Shown in pieces: positions 6,374-12,640 of a DNA stretch of 12,640 nucleotides (position 1 is the stretch's first letter; every line of letters starts with the position of its first letter). The stretch comes from Actinomycetota bacterium. GTDB lineage: Bacteria; Actinomycetota; Thermoleophilia; Solirubrobacterales; Solirubrobacteraceae. The position numbers and the translations under genes were made by a program. Below the pieces are notes generated by a model, which saw nothing but the letters and a program-made list of their open reading frames with translations, searched no databases and was not told the DNA's origin. The DNA is taken from positions 1 to 12,640 of the forward strand of contig VAWY01000116.1 in the NCBI GenBank assembly GCA_005888335.1, read 5' to 3'.

Positions 6374-6675
6374 CGCCGCCGTCGGGGCACGCCCAGCGGC
6401 TCGTCGCGCTCGCCGAGGAGGAGCTCGCGCTCCTCGCGGCCGGGCGCGTCGACGCGCTGGCCGAGCTGCAGGAGCGCCGCGACGCGGCGCTCGCCGGGCT
6501 TCCGGCCGAGCTCGCCCCGGCCGACCGCAGCGTCGTCGCGCACGCGCACGAGCTGCAGGTGCAGGTCGCCGCGCTGCTCGAGCGCGCCCTGTCCGAGACG
6601 GCCGCCGAGCTCGGTCGCGTGGAGCGCGGGCACGCCGCCGTGCGCGGCTACGCCAGCTCCCTCAAGCGGGCCTGA
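6370..6675 (+). CDS. FliT/FlgN-like flagellar export chaperone
   Basis: A 101-residue, almost wholly alpha-helical protein rich in Ala, Leu, Glu and Arg, with helices at HAQRLVALAEEELALLAAGR (about 7-26), the EQ/ER-rich ELQERRDAALAGL and a long C-terminal helix (VAALLERALSETAAELGRVE). The start is GTG 6370, overlapping the fliS stop as GTGA, which implies translational coupling. Proteins in this position after fliS are usually FliT (FliD chaperone) or a FlgN-type chaperone for hook-filament junction proteins. The sequence is too divergent and low in complexity to choose between them, so no symbol is given. A GTG-independent upstream ATG at 6343 lies inside fliS without a ribosome site and is not preferred. 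Confidence 0.65.
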   Translation: MTPPSGHAQRLVALAEEELALLAAGRVDALAELQERRDAALAGLPAELAPADRSVVAHAHELQVQVAALLERALSETAAELGRVERGHAAVRGYASSLKRA

Positions 6676-6688
6676 GCCGAACCGATCA
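6662..6688 (+). promoter_or_regulatory. Candidate sigma-28-like promoter before flgB
   Basis: TCAA (6662-6665), 15 nt, then ACCGATCA (6681-6688), with the same spacing and the same CCGATCACC word as before fliS. The TCAA half is part of the final Leu-Lys codons of the fliT-like gene, so it is not independent evidence. The predicted leader is only about 10 nt long. Confidence 0.35.
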
Positions 6689-6705
6689 CCCCACCGGGAC
6701 CACTA

Positions 6706-7059
6706 GTGGAGATCTTCGACACCACCCAGCTCGCCCTCGGCGCAGCGCTCCGCGGCGCCAACGCGCGGCAGGCCGCGCTCGCCGGCAACCTCGCGAACGT
6801 CGACACGCCGGGCTACGTCCGCCGCGACGTCGACTTCCACGCCACGCTTCAGGGCGCCCTCGGCGCCGGGGCGGACCCGTCGAGCGCCGGCTTCACCGCC
6901 GAGGCCGACACCGCGGCGCCGGTGCGCGCCGACGGCAACTCCGTCGACGTCGACGCCGAGAACAGCGCGCTCGCGCAGAACGCGCTGGAGTACGACGCGC
7001 TGGCGCGGGTCGCCACCGCGCGCGTGGACATCCTCAAGAGCGCGATGGGCGTCGGCTGA
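6706..7059 (+). CDS. flgB: Flagellar proximal rod protein FlgB
   Basis: A 117-residue rod protein exported by the flagellar type III system and placed at the base of the rod next to FliE. The signature AALAGNLANVDTPGYVRRDV (about 24-43) holds the NLANVDTPGY motif shared by rod and hook axial proteins. The C-terminal helix (ALAQNALEYDALARVATARV) is the usual coiled-coil partner of the N-terminal helix. The start is GTG 6706, giving the expected short N-terminus EIFDTTQLAL; only a weak GGGA lies upstream. The stop TGA (7057-7059) shares one base with the ATG of flgC. A candidate promoter covers the 30-bp gap upstream, so this may be the first gene of the flgBC-fliEFGHI unit or part of a longer transcript from flaG-fliD. 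Confidence 0.95.
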   Translation: MEIFDTTQLALGAALRGANARQAALAGNLANVDTPGYVRRDVDFHATLQGALGAGADPSSAGFTAEADTAAPVRADGNSVDVDAENSALAQNALEYDALARVATARVDILKSAMGVG

Positions 7060-7481
7060 TGGGCCTCTTCGACGCGCTCGGCATCTCCGGCAGCGGGCTC
7101 AGCGCCCAGCGCCTGCGCATGGACGTCACGGCCGAGAACCTGGCCAACGCCCAGTCGATCGGCTACAAGCGCAAGGACGTCGTCCTGCGCGAGACCGGCA
7201 ACAACGGCTTCGGCGGCGTGCTGCGCGGCGCGATGGCGGGCTCGCCGGCGGGCTCGGGCGTCGAGGTCCAGCAGATCGCGACGGACCCGACGCAGGGCCG
7301 CCGCGTCTACGACCCGGGCAACCCCGCTGCGGACGCTCGCGGCTACGTGACCATGCCCAACGTCAACCCGGTCACCGAGATGGTCGACCTCATCGACGCC
7401 TCGCGCGCCTACGAGGCGAACGTGACCGCGATGCAGGCGGCCAAGCAGATGTTCTCCAAGACCCTCGACCTGCTGCGCTGA
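7059..7481 (+). CDS. flgC: Flagellar proximal rod protein FlgC
   Basis: A 140-residue rod protein. The N-terminus ALGISGSGLSAQRLRMDVTA leads into NLANAQSIGYKRKDV (about 28-42), the axial-protein signature. The C-terminal MPNVNPVTEMVDLIDASRAY, followed by EANVTAMQAAKQM, is the highly conserved FlgC end. ATG 7059 overlaps the flgB stop by one base, and the gene's own stop (7479-7481) overlaps the fliE ATG by one base, the tightest coupling possible. Compared with common FlgC proteins, the loop after the first NLAN is short: the usual '(T/S)TTRT..GG.PYRRK' is replaced by QSIGYKRK. This looks like a lineage trait rather than damage, since the frame and both ends are intact. Confidence 0.96.
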   Translation: MGLFDALGISGSGLSAQRLRMDVTAENLANAQSIGYKRKDVVLRETGNNGFGGVLRGAMAGSPAGSGVEVQQIATDPTQGRRVYDPGNPAADARGYVTMPNVNPVTEMVDLIDASRAYEANVTAMQAAKQMFSKTLDLLR

Positions 7482-7801
7482 TGCCGATCGACCCGACGAT
7501 GCTCGCGCGGGGCGCGGAGTGGCAGATCGGTCCGGTGGAGCCGGGCGCCGCCGGCGGCGCCCAGGGCGCGACCGCGCCGGGCGGTGGCTTCGGCTCCTTC
7601 CTCGCCGGCAAGATCGGCGAGCTCGACGCGCTGCAGGGCCAGGCCGCCCAGAGCGCGCAGGCCCTCGCCACCGGCCAGGCCAGCGATCCCTCCGCGGTGG
7701 TCATGGCGGTCGAGAAGGCGCGGCTGTCGATGCAGCTGGCCTCGCAGATCCGCACCAAGGCCGTCGAGGCCGTCAACGACATCTTCCACACCCAGGTCTA
7801 G
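7481..7801 (+). CDS. fliE: Flagellar hook-basal body protein FliE
   Basis: A 106-residue FliE that joins the MS ring/export gate to the proximal rod. The conserved core starts at GFGSFLAGKIGELDALQGQ (about 36-54) and is followed by ALATGQASDPSAVVMAVEKA (about 62-81) and the C-terminal helix SMQLASQIRTKAVEAVNDIF. The first 35 residues are a Gly/Ala/Pro-rich linker, common in this family. The ATG overlaps the flgC stop by one base, and fliF begins 3 bp after the TAG at 7799-7801. The order flgB-flgC-fliE-fliF is the classical one. Confidence 0.95.
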   Translation: MPIDPTMLARGAEWQIGPVEPGAAGGAQGATAPGGGFGSFLAGKIGELDALQGQAAQSAQALATGQASDPSAVVMAVEKARLSMQLASQIRTKAVEAVNDIFHTQV

Positions 7802-7804
7802 CCC

Positions 7805-9319
7805 ATGAGCCTCCTGCAGTCGATGAGCACCCGCGGCAAGCTGCTGCTCGGCGCCTCGATCCTCGGCATCGCCGTCGTCGCGTTCCTGCTGATCCGGGTC
7901 GCCACCAACCCGACGTACACGACGCTGACGGCCGGGGTCGACCCCGCCCAGACCGGGAAGATCACCCAGGCGCTCGACGCGCAGGGCATCCCGAACCAGC
8001 CGGGCAACGGCGGGACGTCGATCCAGGTCCCCAGCGGCGAGATCTCGCACGCCCGCATCGCGCTGGCCAGCGCCGGCCTGAGCACCACCGGCGCGGGCAC
8101 CGACGGGTGGGCGCAGTTCGACAAGCAGAAGCTCGGCGCCAGCGACTTCCAGCAGAAGGTCGCCTACCAGCGCGCGCTCGAGGCGCAGATCGCCCAGACG
8201 ATCGGCCAGGTTTCCGGCGCGCAGGGCGCGACCGTCCAGCTGACGATGCCCCAGGACCAGCTCTTCGCCGACGAGCAGAAGCCGGCCACCGCCGCCGTCC
8301 TGCTCGGCGGCGGCGCCTCGACGCTCGACAACGGCGCGGTGCGCGGCATCGCCAACCTCGTCGCTTCCAGCGTGCCGAACCTCAAGGCGTCCAACGTGAC
8401 GATCACCGACGGCTCGGGCCAGATGCTGTGGCCGACCGGCGACGCGGCGAACGGCGGCACGGTCTCCAAGCCGGCCGCGGAAGCCCGCTACGACGCGCAG
8501 ATCTCGAGCGAGCTCAACGCGATCGTCGCCCAGACCGTGGGCGCCAACAAGGCGCAGGTCCGCGTCAAGAGCGACCTCAACGTCGACAGCACCCAGCGCG
8601 ACGAGCTGCAGTACGACAAGAAGGGCACGCCGCTCGAGGTCACCAAGGACACCGAGCGCCTGCGCGGCACCGGCGGCGCGGCCGGCGGCGCGGCCGGCGC
8701 ACAGGCGAACATCCCGACCTACGCGGCGTCCGGCGCCGGCGCCGGCGGCAACTCGAACTACCAGCGCCAGCAGGGCACGACCAAGTTCGGCGTCGGCAGG
8801 GTCGTCACCCACACGAAGGTCGCGCCCGGCGCGGTGCAGCGCCTGGACGTCGCGGTCCTGGTCGACCCGAGCGTGCCGCCGAAGACCGCCAAGGCCCTGC
8901 AGCAGGCGATCTCGAGCGCCGCCGGGATCAACACGCAGCGCGGCGACACGATCACGCTCAGCTCGGTGCCCTTCGCCAAGCAGCCCGCGGCGGCCAAGCC
9001 CGGCTCGCTGCCGGTCAACGTCCTCGCGTACGCGAAGTGGGCGGGTCTCGGTCTCGCCTCGCTGCTCTTCCTCTTCTTCGTGCGGCGCGCGCTGCGCCGC
9101 CGCGAGTCGGCCGACCTGATCGGCGAGCCGGTGTGGCTGCACCAGATCGAGTCGCCGCGCCCGGTCGGCGAGCTGGCGGCGGGCGAGGCGGGCACGCAGC
9201 CGTTGCTGACCTCGAACCCCAACCGCCGCCGCCAGCAGGTCGAGCAGGCCGTCCAGCGTGAGCCGGAGCGCGTCGTGCAGGCCCTGCGCGGCTGGATGGC
9301 CGAGGACGACGGGCGGTGA
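7805..9319 (+). CDS. fliF: Flagellar MS-ring protein FliF
   Basis: A 504-residue inner-membrane protein that forms the MS ring, the base on which rod, export gate and switch assemble. Transmembrane segment 1 is near residues 12-32 (LLLGASILGIAVVAFLLIRV) and segment 2 near 407-426 (WAGLGLASLLFLFFVRR), with the periplasmic ring-building domains between. YTTLTAGVDPAQTGKITQAL and VAYQRALEAQIAQTIGQVSG are family-typical. A Gly/Ala/Asn/Gln-rich loop lies at about 287-325. The cytoplasmic C-terminus VEQAVQREPERVVQALRGWM is the FliG-binding helix, ending in the usual Trp-Met plus acidic residues. The ATG is 3 bp after fliE, and the stop overlaps the fliG GTG (GTGA). Slightly shorter than many homologues (about 530-560) but complete. 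Confidence 0.96.
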   Translation: MSLLQSMSTRGKLLLGASILGIAVVAFLLIRVATNPTYTTLTAGVDPAQTGKITQALDAQGIPNQPGNGGTSIQVPSGEISHARIALASAGLSTTGAGTDGWAQFDKQKLGASDFQQKVAYQRALEAQIAQTIGQVSGAQGATVQLTMPQDQLFADEQKPATAAVLLGGGASTLDNGAVRGIANLVASSVPNLKASNVTITDGSGQMLWPTGDAANGGTVSKPAAEARYDAQISSELNAIVAQTVGANKAQVRVKSDLNVDSTQRDELQYDKKGTPLEVTKDTERLRGTGGAAGGAAGAQANIPTYAASGAGAGGNSNYQRQQGTTKFGVGRVVTHTKVAPGAVQRLDVAVLVDPSVPPKTAKALQQAISSAAGINTQRGDTITLSSVPFAKQPAAAKPGSLPVNVLAYAKWAGLGLASLLFLFFVRRALRRRESADLIGEPVWLHQIESPRPVGELAAGEAGTQPLLTSNPNRRRQQVEQAVQREPERVVQALRGWMAEDDGR

Positions 9320-10356
9320 GCGGGGAGCTCGTGCCGGCGGAGGTCCGGCCGCCGAGGCCCTCCGGCCTCAAGGGCCGCCAGCGCGTCGCCGCCGCGCTCG
9401 TCGCGATGGGCCCCGAGAAGGCCGGCGAGATCCTCAAGCACCTGTCCGACGCCGAGGTCCAGGCGGTGTCCGCGGAGATGGCGCACCTGCGCCGCATCCC
9501 GCCGGATACCGCGGCCGCCGTCCTCGACGAGCTCGTCTACACCGTTCAGGCCGACGAGCAGGTCGCGATCGGCGGGCGCGAGTTCGCCCGCGCCGCGCTC
9601 GAGGCGTCGCTGGGCAAGACGCGCGCCGAGGAGGTGCTCGAGGCGCTCGACTCGCGCGACGGCGCCCGGCCGTTCTCGTTCCTGCGCAAGACGCCGCCCG
9701 ACCAGATCGTCGCGTTCCTGTCCGAGGAGTCGCACCAGACGATCGCGCTGGTCGTGGCGAGCCTGCACTCGACCCTGGCCGCCCGCGTGCTTGCCTCACT
9801 GCCGCCCGAGAAGCAGACCGACGTCTCACTGCGCATCGCCACGCTCAGCGAGGCCAACCCCGACGTCATCCGCGAGCTCGAGACCGGCCTGCGCAACAAG
9901 CTGGCCAACGTGCTCGACACCGACCTGACCGACACCGGCGGGGTCGAGGCGCTGGCGGCGATCCTCAACAACGCGGGGCGCTCGACCGAGCGCAACGTGC
10001 TGCAGGCGATCGAGCGCACGCACGCGGACCTGGCCGACGAGATCCGCCAGCTGCTGTTCACGTTCGACGACATCGTCAACCTGCCCGACCGCGACGTGCA
10101 GCTCGTGCTGCGCGAGATCGACCAGAAGGACCTCGCCCTGGCGCTGCGCGGCGTCGGCGACGAGGTGCGCGAGAAGCTCATGGCGAACCTCTCTTCGCGT
10201 GCCGCGGAGCTCGTGCGCGACGACATGGAGACGATGGGCCCGCAGCCGAAGGCGGTCGTCGAGGAGGCGCAGAGCAACATCGTGGCCGCCGTGCGCCGGC
10301 TCGAGGACGCCGGCCAGATCACGCTCGCGCGCGGCGAGGAGACCGAGGTCGTATGA
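9316..10356 (+). CDS. fliG: Flagellar motor switch protein FliG
   Basis: A 346-residue rotor protein that links FliF to FliM and takes torque from the stator. The N-terminal FliF-binding domain holds KGRQRVAAALVAMGPEKAGE. The middle domain (about 115-195) has QIVAFLSEESHQTIALVVAS. The hinge region has GGVEALAAILNNAGRSTE. The C-terminal torque domain FTFDDIVNLPDRDVQLVLRE, then DQKDLALALRGVGDEVREK and RAAELVRDDMETMGP, keeps the charged residues that face the stator. The start is GTG 9316, overlapping the fliF stop. An unusual point: the family EHPQ motif used for FliM contact reads ESHQ (138-141). Length and all other blocks are normal, so the gene should be functional. The end overlaps fliH (ATGA). 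Confidence 0.97.
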   Translation: MSGELVPAEVRPPRPSGLKGRQRVAAALVAMGPEKAGEILKHLSDAEVQAVSAEMAHLRRIPPDTAAAVLDELVYTVQADEQVAIGGREFARAALEASLGKTRAEEVLEALDSRDGARPFSFLRKTPPDQIVAFLSEESHQTIALVVASLHSTLAARVLASLPPEKQTDVSLRIATLSEANPDVIRELETGLRNKLANVLDTDLTDTGGVEALAAILNNAGRSTERNVLQAIERTHADLADEIRQLLFTFDDIVNLPDRDVQLVLREIDQKDLALALRGVGDEVREKLMANLSSRAAELVRDDMETMGPQPKAVVEEAQSNIVAAVRRLEDAGQITLARGEETEVV

Positions 10357-10958
10357 CCGGCGCGTTCGCCTTCGACCAGCTCGCCCCCGCGCCGCGTCAC
10401 GGCTCGGGCGGCGGCGCTGTCGCCGGGTACGGGCCGTCGCCGGAGGACGTCGCTCGCGCCCTCGAGGCCGCGCGCGCCGAGGGCTTCGCCGAGGGCCATG
10501 CCGCCGGCGCCGCCGAGGCGCACGCGCGCGTGGCGAGCGCCGAGGAGGCGCTGCGCGCCGCGGCGGCCGCGCTGGCCGCCGACCGCGAGCAGCTGGCCGA
10601 TCGGGTCGAGCGCGCGGCGGTCGACCTGGCGCTGAGCGTCGCCGAGCAGGCGGTCGGCGCAGCCATCGCCGCCGACCCCGAGCTCGTTCTGGAGGCGGTT
10701 CGCGGCGCGCTGCGCCGGCTTGTCGAGCGCGAGCGCGTGCTCGTCCTCGTCCACCCCGACGACCTCGAGGTTGTGCGGGCGGGGCTGCAGCCGCTGATGG
10801 ACGAGCTCGGCGGCGTCGGGCACTGGGAAGCGCAGGCCGAGCGGCGCGTGTCGCGCGGCGGGGCCGTCGTGCGCACCGCCGAGGGCGAGGTCGATGCGTC
10901 GGTCCAGGCCAAGCTCGAGCGCGCCCGTGAGGTGCTCGACGATGAGCTCCGTCGCTGA
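10353..10958 (+). CDS. fliH: Flagellar export ATPase regulator FliH
   Basis: A 201-residue peripheral protein that dimerises, binds FliI and anchors it to the export apparatus and C ring. After a Gly/Ala/Pro-rich start, a long helix carries the FliH hallmark GxxxG repeats (EGFAEGHAAGAAEAHARV; G44, G48, G52), then an alanine-rich coiled coil. The C-terminal domain (about 90-200) has VDLALSVAEQAVGAAIAADP, VHPDDLEVVRAGL and the final RGGAVVRTAEGEVDASVQAK, which match FliH/V-type ATPase E-subunit-like domains. ATG 10353 overlaps the fliG stop as ATGA. The end overlaps fliI by 17 bp. It lies between fliG and fliI, its standard position, and its small size fits the family. Confidence 0.93.
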   Translation: MTGAFAFDQLAPAPRHGSGGGAVAGYGPSPEDVARALEAARAEGFAEGHAAGAAEAHARVASAEEALRAAAAALAADREQLADRVERAAVDLALSVAEQAVGAAIAADPELVLEAVRGALRRLVERERVLVLVHPDDLEVVRAGLQPLMDELGGVGHWEAQAERRVSRGGAVVRTAEGEVDASVQAKLERAREVLDDELRR

Positions 10959-12393
10959 CGCCGTCGGCGAGCGGCTGGGCCGGCTCGGCGAGGTCGTCGC
11001 TCGCAGTGACCTGCACCGGCGGCGCGGGCGCGTCAGCGACCTCATCGGACTGATCGTCGAGGCCAGCGGCCTGGAGGCCGAGGTCGGCGAGGTCTGCGAG
11101 GTCGAGGCCGGCCGCGCGCGCCCCAGCGTGCCGGCCGAGGTCGTCGGCTTTCGCGCGGGGCGCACGCTGCTGATGCCGCTGGGCGACCTGCACGGGCTCG
11201 CGCCCGGGCACGCGGTCACACCCACCGGGCGGCCGGTCTCCGTGCCGGTCGGCGTCGAGCTGCTCGGCCGCGTGGTCGACGCGCTCGGGCGCCCGCTCGA
11301 CGGCGCGCCGCTGAAGGCACGCGAGCGCCGGCCGATCGAGGCGGCGCCGCCGGACCCGCTGAGCCGTGCGCGGATCACCGAGCAGGTCTCGCTCGGCGTG
11401 CGGGCGCTGGACGCGCTGGTCCCGTGCGGACGCGGCCAGCGCCTCGGCATCTTCGCCGGCTCGGGTGTCGGCAAGTCGTCGCTGCTGGGGATGATCGCCC
11501 GGTCGACGAGCGCCGACGTCAACGTCATCTGCCTGGTCGGCGAGCGCGGGCGCGAGGTGCGCGAGTTCATCGAGCGCGACCTCGGCGAGGAGGGGCTGTC
11601 GCGCTCGGTCGTCGTGGTGGCGACGTCCGACCAGCCGGCGCTGCTGCGCATCAAGGCCGCGCTCACGGCGACGACGATCGCCGAGGGCTTCCGCGAGCAG
11701 GGCGCCGACGTCATGCTGATGATGGACTCGGTGACGCGCTTCGCGATGGCCCAGCGCGAGGTCGGCCTGGCCATCGGCGAGCCGCCCGCCACCCGCGGCT
11801 ACACGCCGAGCGTCTTCGCCATGCTCCCGCGGCTGCTCGAGCGCTCGGGCACGAGCACGGCGGGCTCGATCACCGGCCTGTACACGGTGCTGGTCGACGG
11901 CGACGACTTCAACGAGCCGATCGCCGACGCGGTCCGCTCGATCCTCGACGGCCACGTCGTCCTCACGCGCGAGCTCGCCCACGCCGGCCACTACCCGGCG
12001 ATCGACGTGCTGCAGAGCGTGTCGCGGCTGGTCGGTGAGGTGCAGGACGCGCCGACGCGGGCCGCCGCGCAGGAGGTGCGGGGGCTGCTGGCCGCCTACC
12101 ACGACAAGCGCGACCTCATCGCGATCGGCGCCTACGAGCGCGGGGCCGACCCGCGCACCGACCGGGCGATCGACGCGCGGCCGGCGCTCGAGGCCTTCCT
12201 GCGCCAGGGCGTGGAAGAGCCGGCGAGCGCCGCCGAGGCCGCCGCGCAGCTGCGCGGGCTCATGGGGGAGGCGCCGGCGCTGGAGATCGGCGACCTCGTC
12301 GCCGACGCGGCGATGCCGGCGGCGCGGACGGTCGACCACGACGCGCCGGTGGCGATGCCGAGCGCGATCCCGCCGCTGCATCTGCCAACGTGA
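10942..12393 (+). CDS. fliI: Flagellum-specific ATPase FliI
   Basis: A 483-residue hexameric ATPase, related to the F1 beta subunit, that powers or primes flagellar protein export together with FliH and the proton motive force. An N-terminal beta domain holds GRVVDALGRPLDG. The Walker A loop is GSGVGKSS (173-180), followed by VGERGREVREFIE (the family's catalytic glutamate region). Walker B is VMLMMDSVTRFAMAQREVGL (257-276, Asp262), followed by GEPPATRGYTPSVFAMLPRL and the ERSG sequence. The start is ATG 10942, with GAGG at 10929-10932 nine nt upstream, inside the end of fliH. An ATG at 10894 is less likely. Homology ends near residue 442; residues 443-483 are an extra Ala/Pro-rich tail. A hairpin follows the stop directly, so fliI ends the operon and no fliJ follows. 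Confidence 0.97.
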   Translation: MSSVADAVGERLGRLGEVVARSDLHRRRGRVSDLIGLIVEASGLEAEVGEVCEVEAGRARPSVPAEVVGFRAGRTLLMPLGDLHGLAPGHAVTPTGRPVSVPVGVELLGRVVDALGRPLDGAPLKARERRPIEAAPPDPLSRARITEQVSLGVRALDALVPCGRGQRLGIFAGSGVGKSSLLGMIARSTSADVNVICLVGERGREVREFIERDLGEEGLSRSVVVVATSDQPALLRIKAALTATTIAEGFREQGADVMLMMDSVTRFAMAQREVGLAIGEPPATRGYTPSVFAMLPRLLERSGTSTAGSITGLYTVLVDGDDFNEPIADAVRSILDGHVVLTRELAHAGHYPAIDVLQSVSRLVGEVQDAPTRAAAQEVRGLLAAYHDKRDLIAIGAYERGADPRTDRAIDARPALEAFLRQGVEEPASAAEAAAQLRGLMGEAPALEIGDLVADAAMPAARTVDHDAPVAMPSAIPPLHLPT

Positions 12394-12394
12394 A

Positions 12395-12416
12395 AGGGGC
12401 GCCGCGTGGCGCCCCT
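12395..12416. terminator. Bidirectional terminator hairpin after fliI
   Basis: AGGGGCGCC, loop GCGT, GGCGCCCCT: a perfect 9-bp stem with 4-nt loop starting 1 nt after the fliI stop. On the minus strand the stem is followed by TTTC, a short U-tract, so it also suits the end of the convergent CHAP gene. On the plus strand it is followed by CTCTCG. Confidence 0.75.
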
Positions 12417-12428
12417 CTCGTCCTGCGT

Positions 12429-12442
12429 GCGGCTTTCGCCGC
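12429..12442 (-). repeat. Small GNRA-type hairpin after the CHAP gene stop
   Basis: On the minus strand GCGGC, loop GAAA, GCCGC, 3 nt after the TGA of the CHAP-domain gene and ahead of the larger shared terminator. The stem is only 5 bp. A GAAA tetraloop is unusually stable, so it may protect the 3' end of the transcript; this is inference. Confidence 0.35.
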
Positions 12443-12445
12443 GGG

Positions 12446-12640
12446 TCAGCCGACGAAGTCCACGCCGTCGCCCGGCAGATCGCTGACGGGGATGGTGCGG
12501 CTGGTGGAGGCCTTGCTCCCGTTCCAGTTCTGCTCCGAGACGGTGAACGACGTCGGGTTGCCGTTGGCGTCGCGCTGCACGCTCTCGACGTAGGCGACGT
12601 GGCCCGTCGCCCCGCCGGCGCCCATGACGCCGCCCTGGAG
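12446..12640 (-). CDS. CHAP-domain cell-wall hydrolase, C-terminal fragment
   Basis: Read on the minus strand, an open frame enters from the window edge and ends with TGA at 12448-12446, giving 64 residues. It contains ATGHVAYVESVQ and, 20 residues later, TVSEQNWNG, ending in VDFVG. This is the classic end of the CHAP (cysteine, histidine-dependent amidohydrolase/peptidase) fold: the His in GHVAYV is catalytic, and the acidic/Asn position lies in SEQNW. The catalytic Cys and any signal peptide or wall-binding domain lie beyond the window. CHAP enzymes cut peptidoglycan peptide bonds. Lying beside the flagellar operon and ending on the same terminator, it could be a rod-passage hydrolase doing the job of FlgJ, or an unrelated wall enzyme. 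The domain call is firm; the flagellar role is a guess. Confidence 0.8.
   Translation of the reverse strand, partial: LQGGVMGAGGATGHVAYVESVQRDANGNPTSFTVSEQNWNGSKASTSRTIPVSDLPGDGVDFVG

Noticed and set aside
8672..8695. Two tandem copies of a 12-bp unit (GGCGGCGCGGCC) in fliF
   Set aside because: It encodes a Gly-Gly-Ala-Ala repeat in a flexible loop and is expected low-complexity drift in GC-rich coding DNA.
9826..12381. Long minus-strand open frames opposite fliG, fliH and fliI
   Set aside because: Arg/Ala/Pro-rich translation with no recognisable motif; the plus strand encodes unmistakable FliG, FliH and FliI.
12390..12593. Plus-strand open frame after fliI
   Set aside because: It covers the terminator hairpin and is antisense to a clear CHAP-domain reading frame; its translation shows no motif.
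1..12640. Search for tRNA, rRNA, CRISPR arrays, insertion sequences and attachment sites
   Set aside because: No regularly spaced repeats, transposase-like protein, terminal inverted repeats with target duplication, or tRNA-like cloverleaf were seen.

Overview
The window is part of a flagellar locus from a very high-GC bacterium. Every gene that can be assigned belongs to flagellar export, the basal body, the filament cap or chaperones, or regulation. GTG, TTG and ATG starts, 1- and 4-bp stop/start overlaps, near-exclusive G/C third positions and a flgBC-fliEFGHI core fit a flagellated actinobacterium, most plausibly a Thermoleophilia/Solirubrobacterales-type lineage. That placement is inference: no rRNA or other lineage marker is present.

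Layout. (1) Bases 1-496, plus strand: the 3' end of a FliK-type hook-length-control gene, overlapped by a small stand-alone homologue of the FlhB cytoplasmic domain. (2) Bases 497-616: about 120 bp with three consecutive perfect hairpins between convergent genes. (3) Bases 617-1423, minus strand: fliA, the flagellar sigma factor sigma-28. (4) Bases 1424-1621: divergent intergenic region with small palindromes and a candidate sigma-28 promoter. (5) Bases 1622-4057, plus strand: a family 2 glycosyltransferase with TPR-like repeats, a candidate flagellin glycosyltransferase. (6) Bases 4177-6675: late-type genes flaG, fliD (filament cap), fliS (flagellin chaperone) and a FliT/FlgN-like helical chaperone. 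(7) Bases 6706-12393: flgB, flgC, fliE, fliF, fliG, fliH and fliI, mostly overlapping end to start, encoding proximal rod, MS ring, switch and export ATPase. (8) A 9-bp stem hairpin just after fliI, then the 3' end of a minus-strand CHAP-domain hydrolase running off the window.

The genes fit one assembly line. FliE, FliF and FliG build the base; FliH and FliI energise export; FlgB and FlgC start the rod; FliK and the FlhB-like protein relate to substrate switching; FliD, FliS and FliT handle cap and filament subunits; FliA would drive late genes; and the glycosyltransferase probably modifies filament protein. The most interesting non-coding signal is a set of four intergenic elements with identical spacing, of the form T(C/A)(A/C)(A/G)-N15-NCCGA(T/C)(C/G)A. 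They precede the glycosyltransferase, flaG, fliS and flgB and resemble sigma-28 promoters. I see no completely undescribed system. Points worth a second look are that promoter set, the glycosyltransferase, the altered FliG EHPQ motif, the FliI C-terminal tail without an adjacent fliJ, and the CHAP hydrolase beside the operon.
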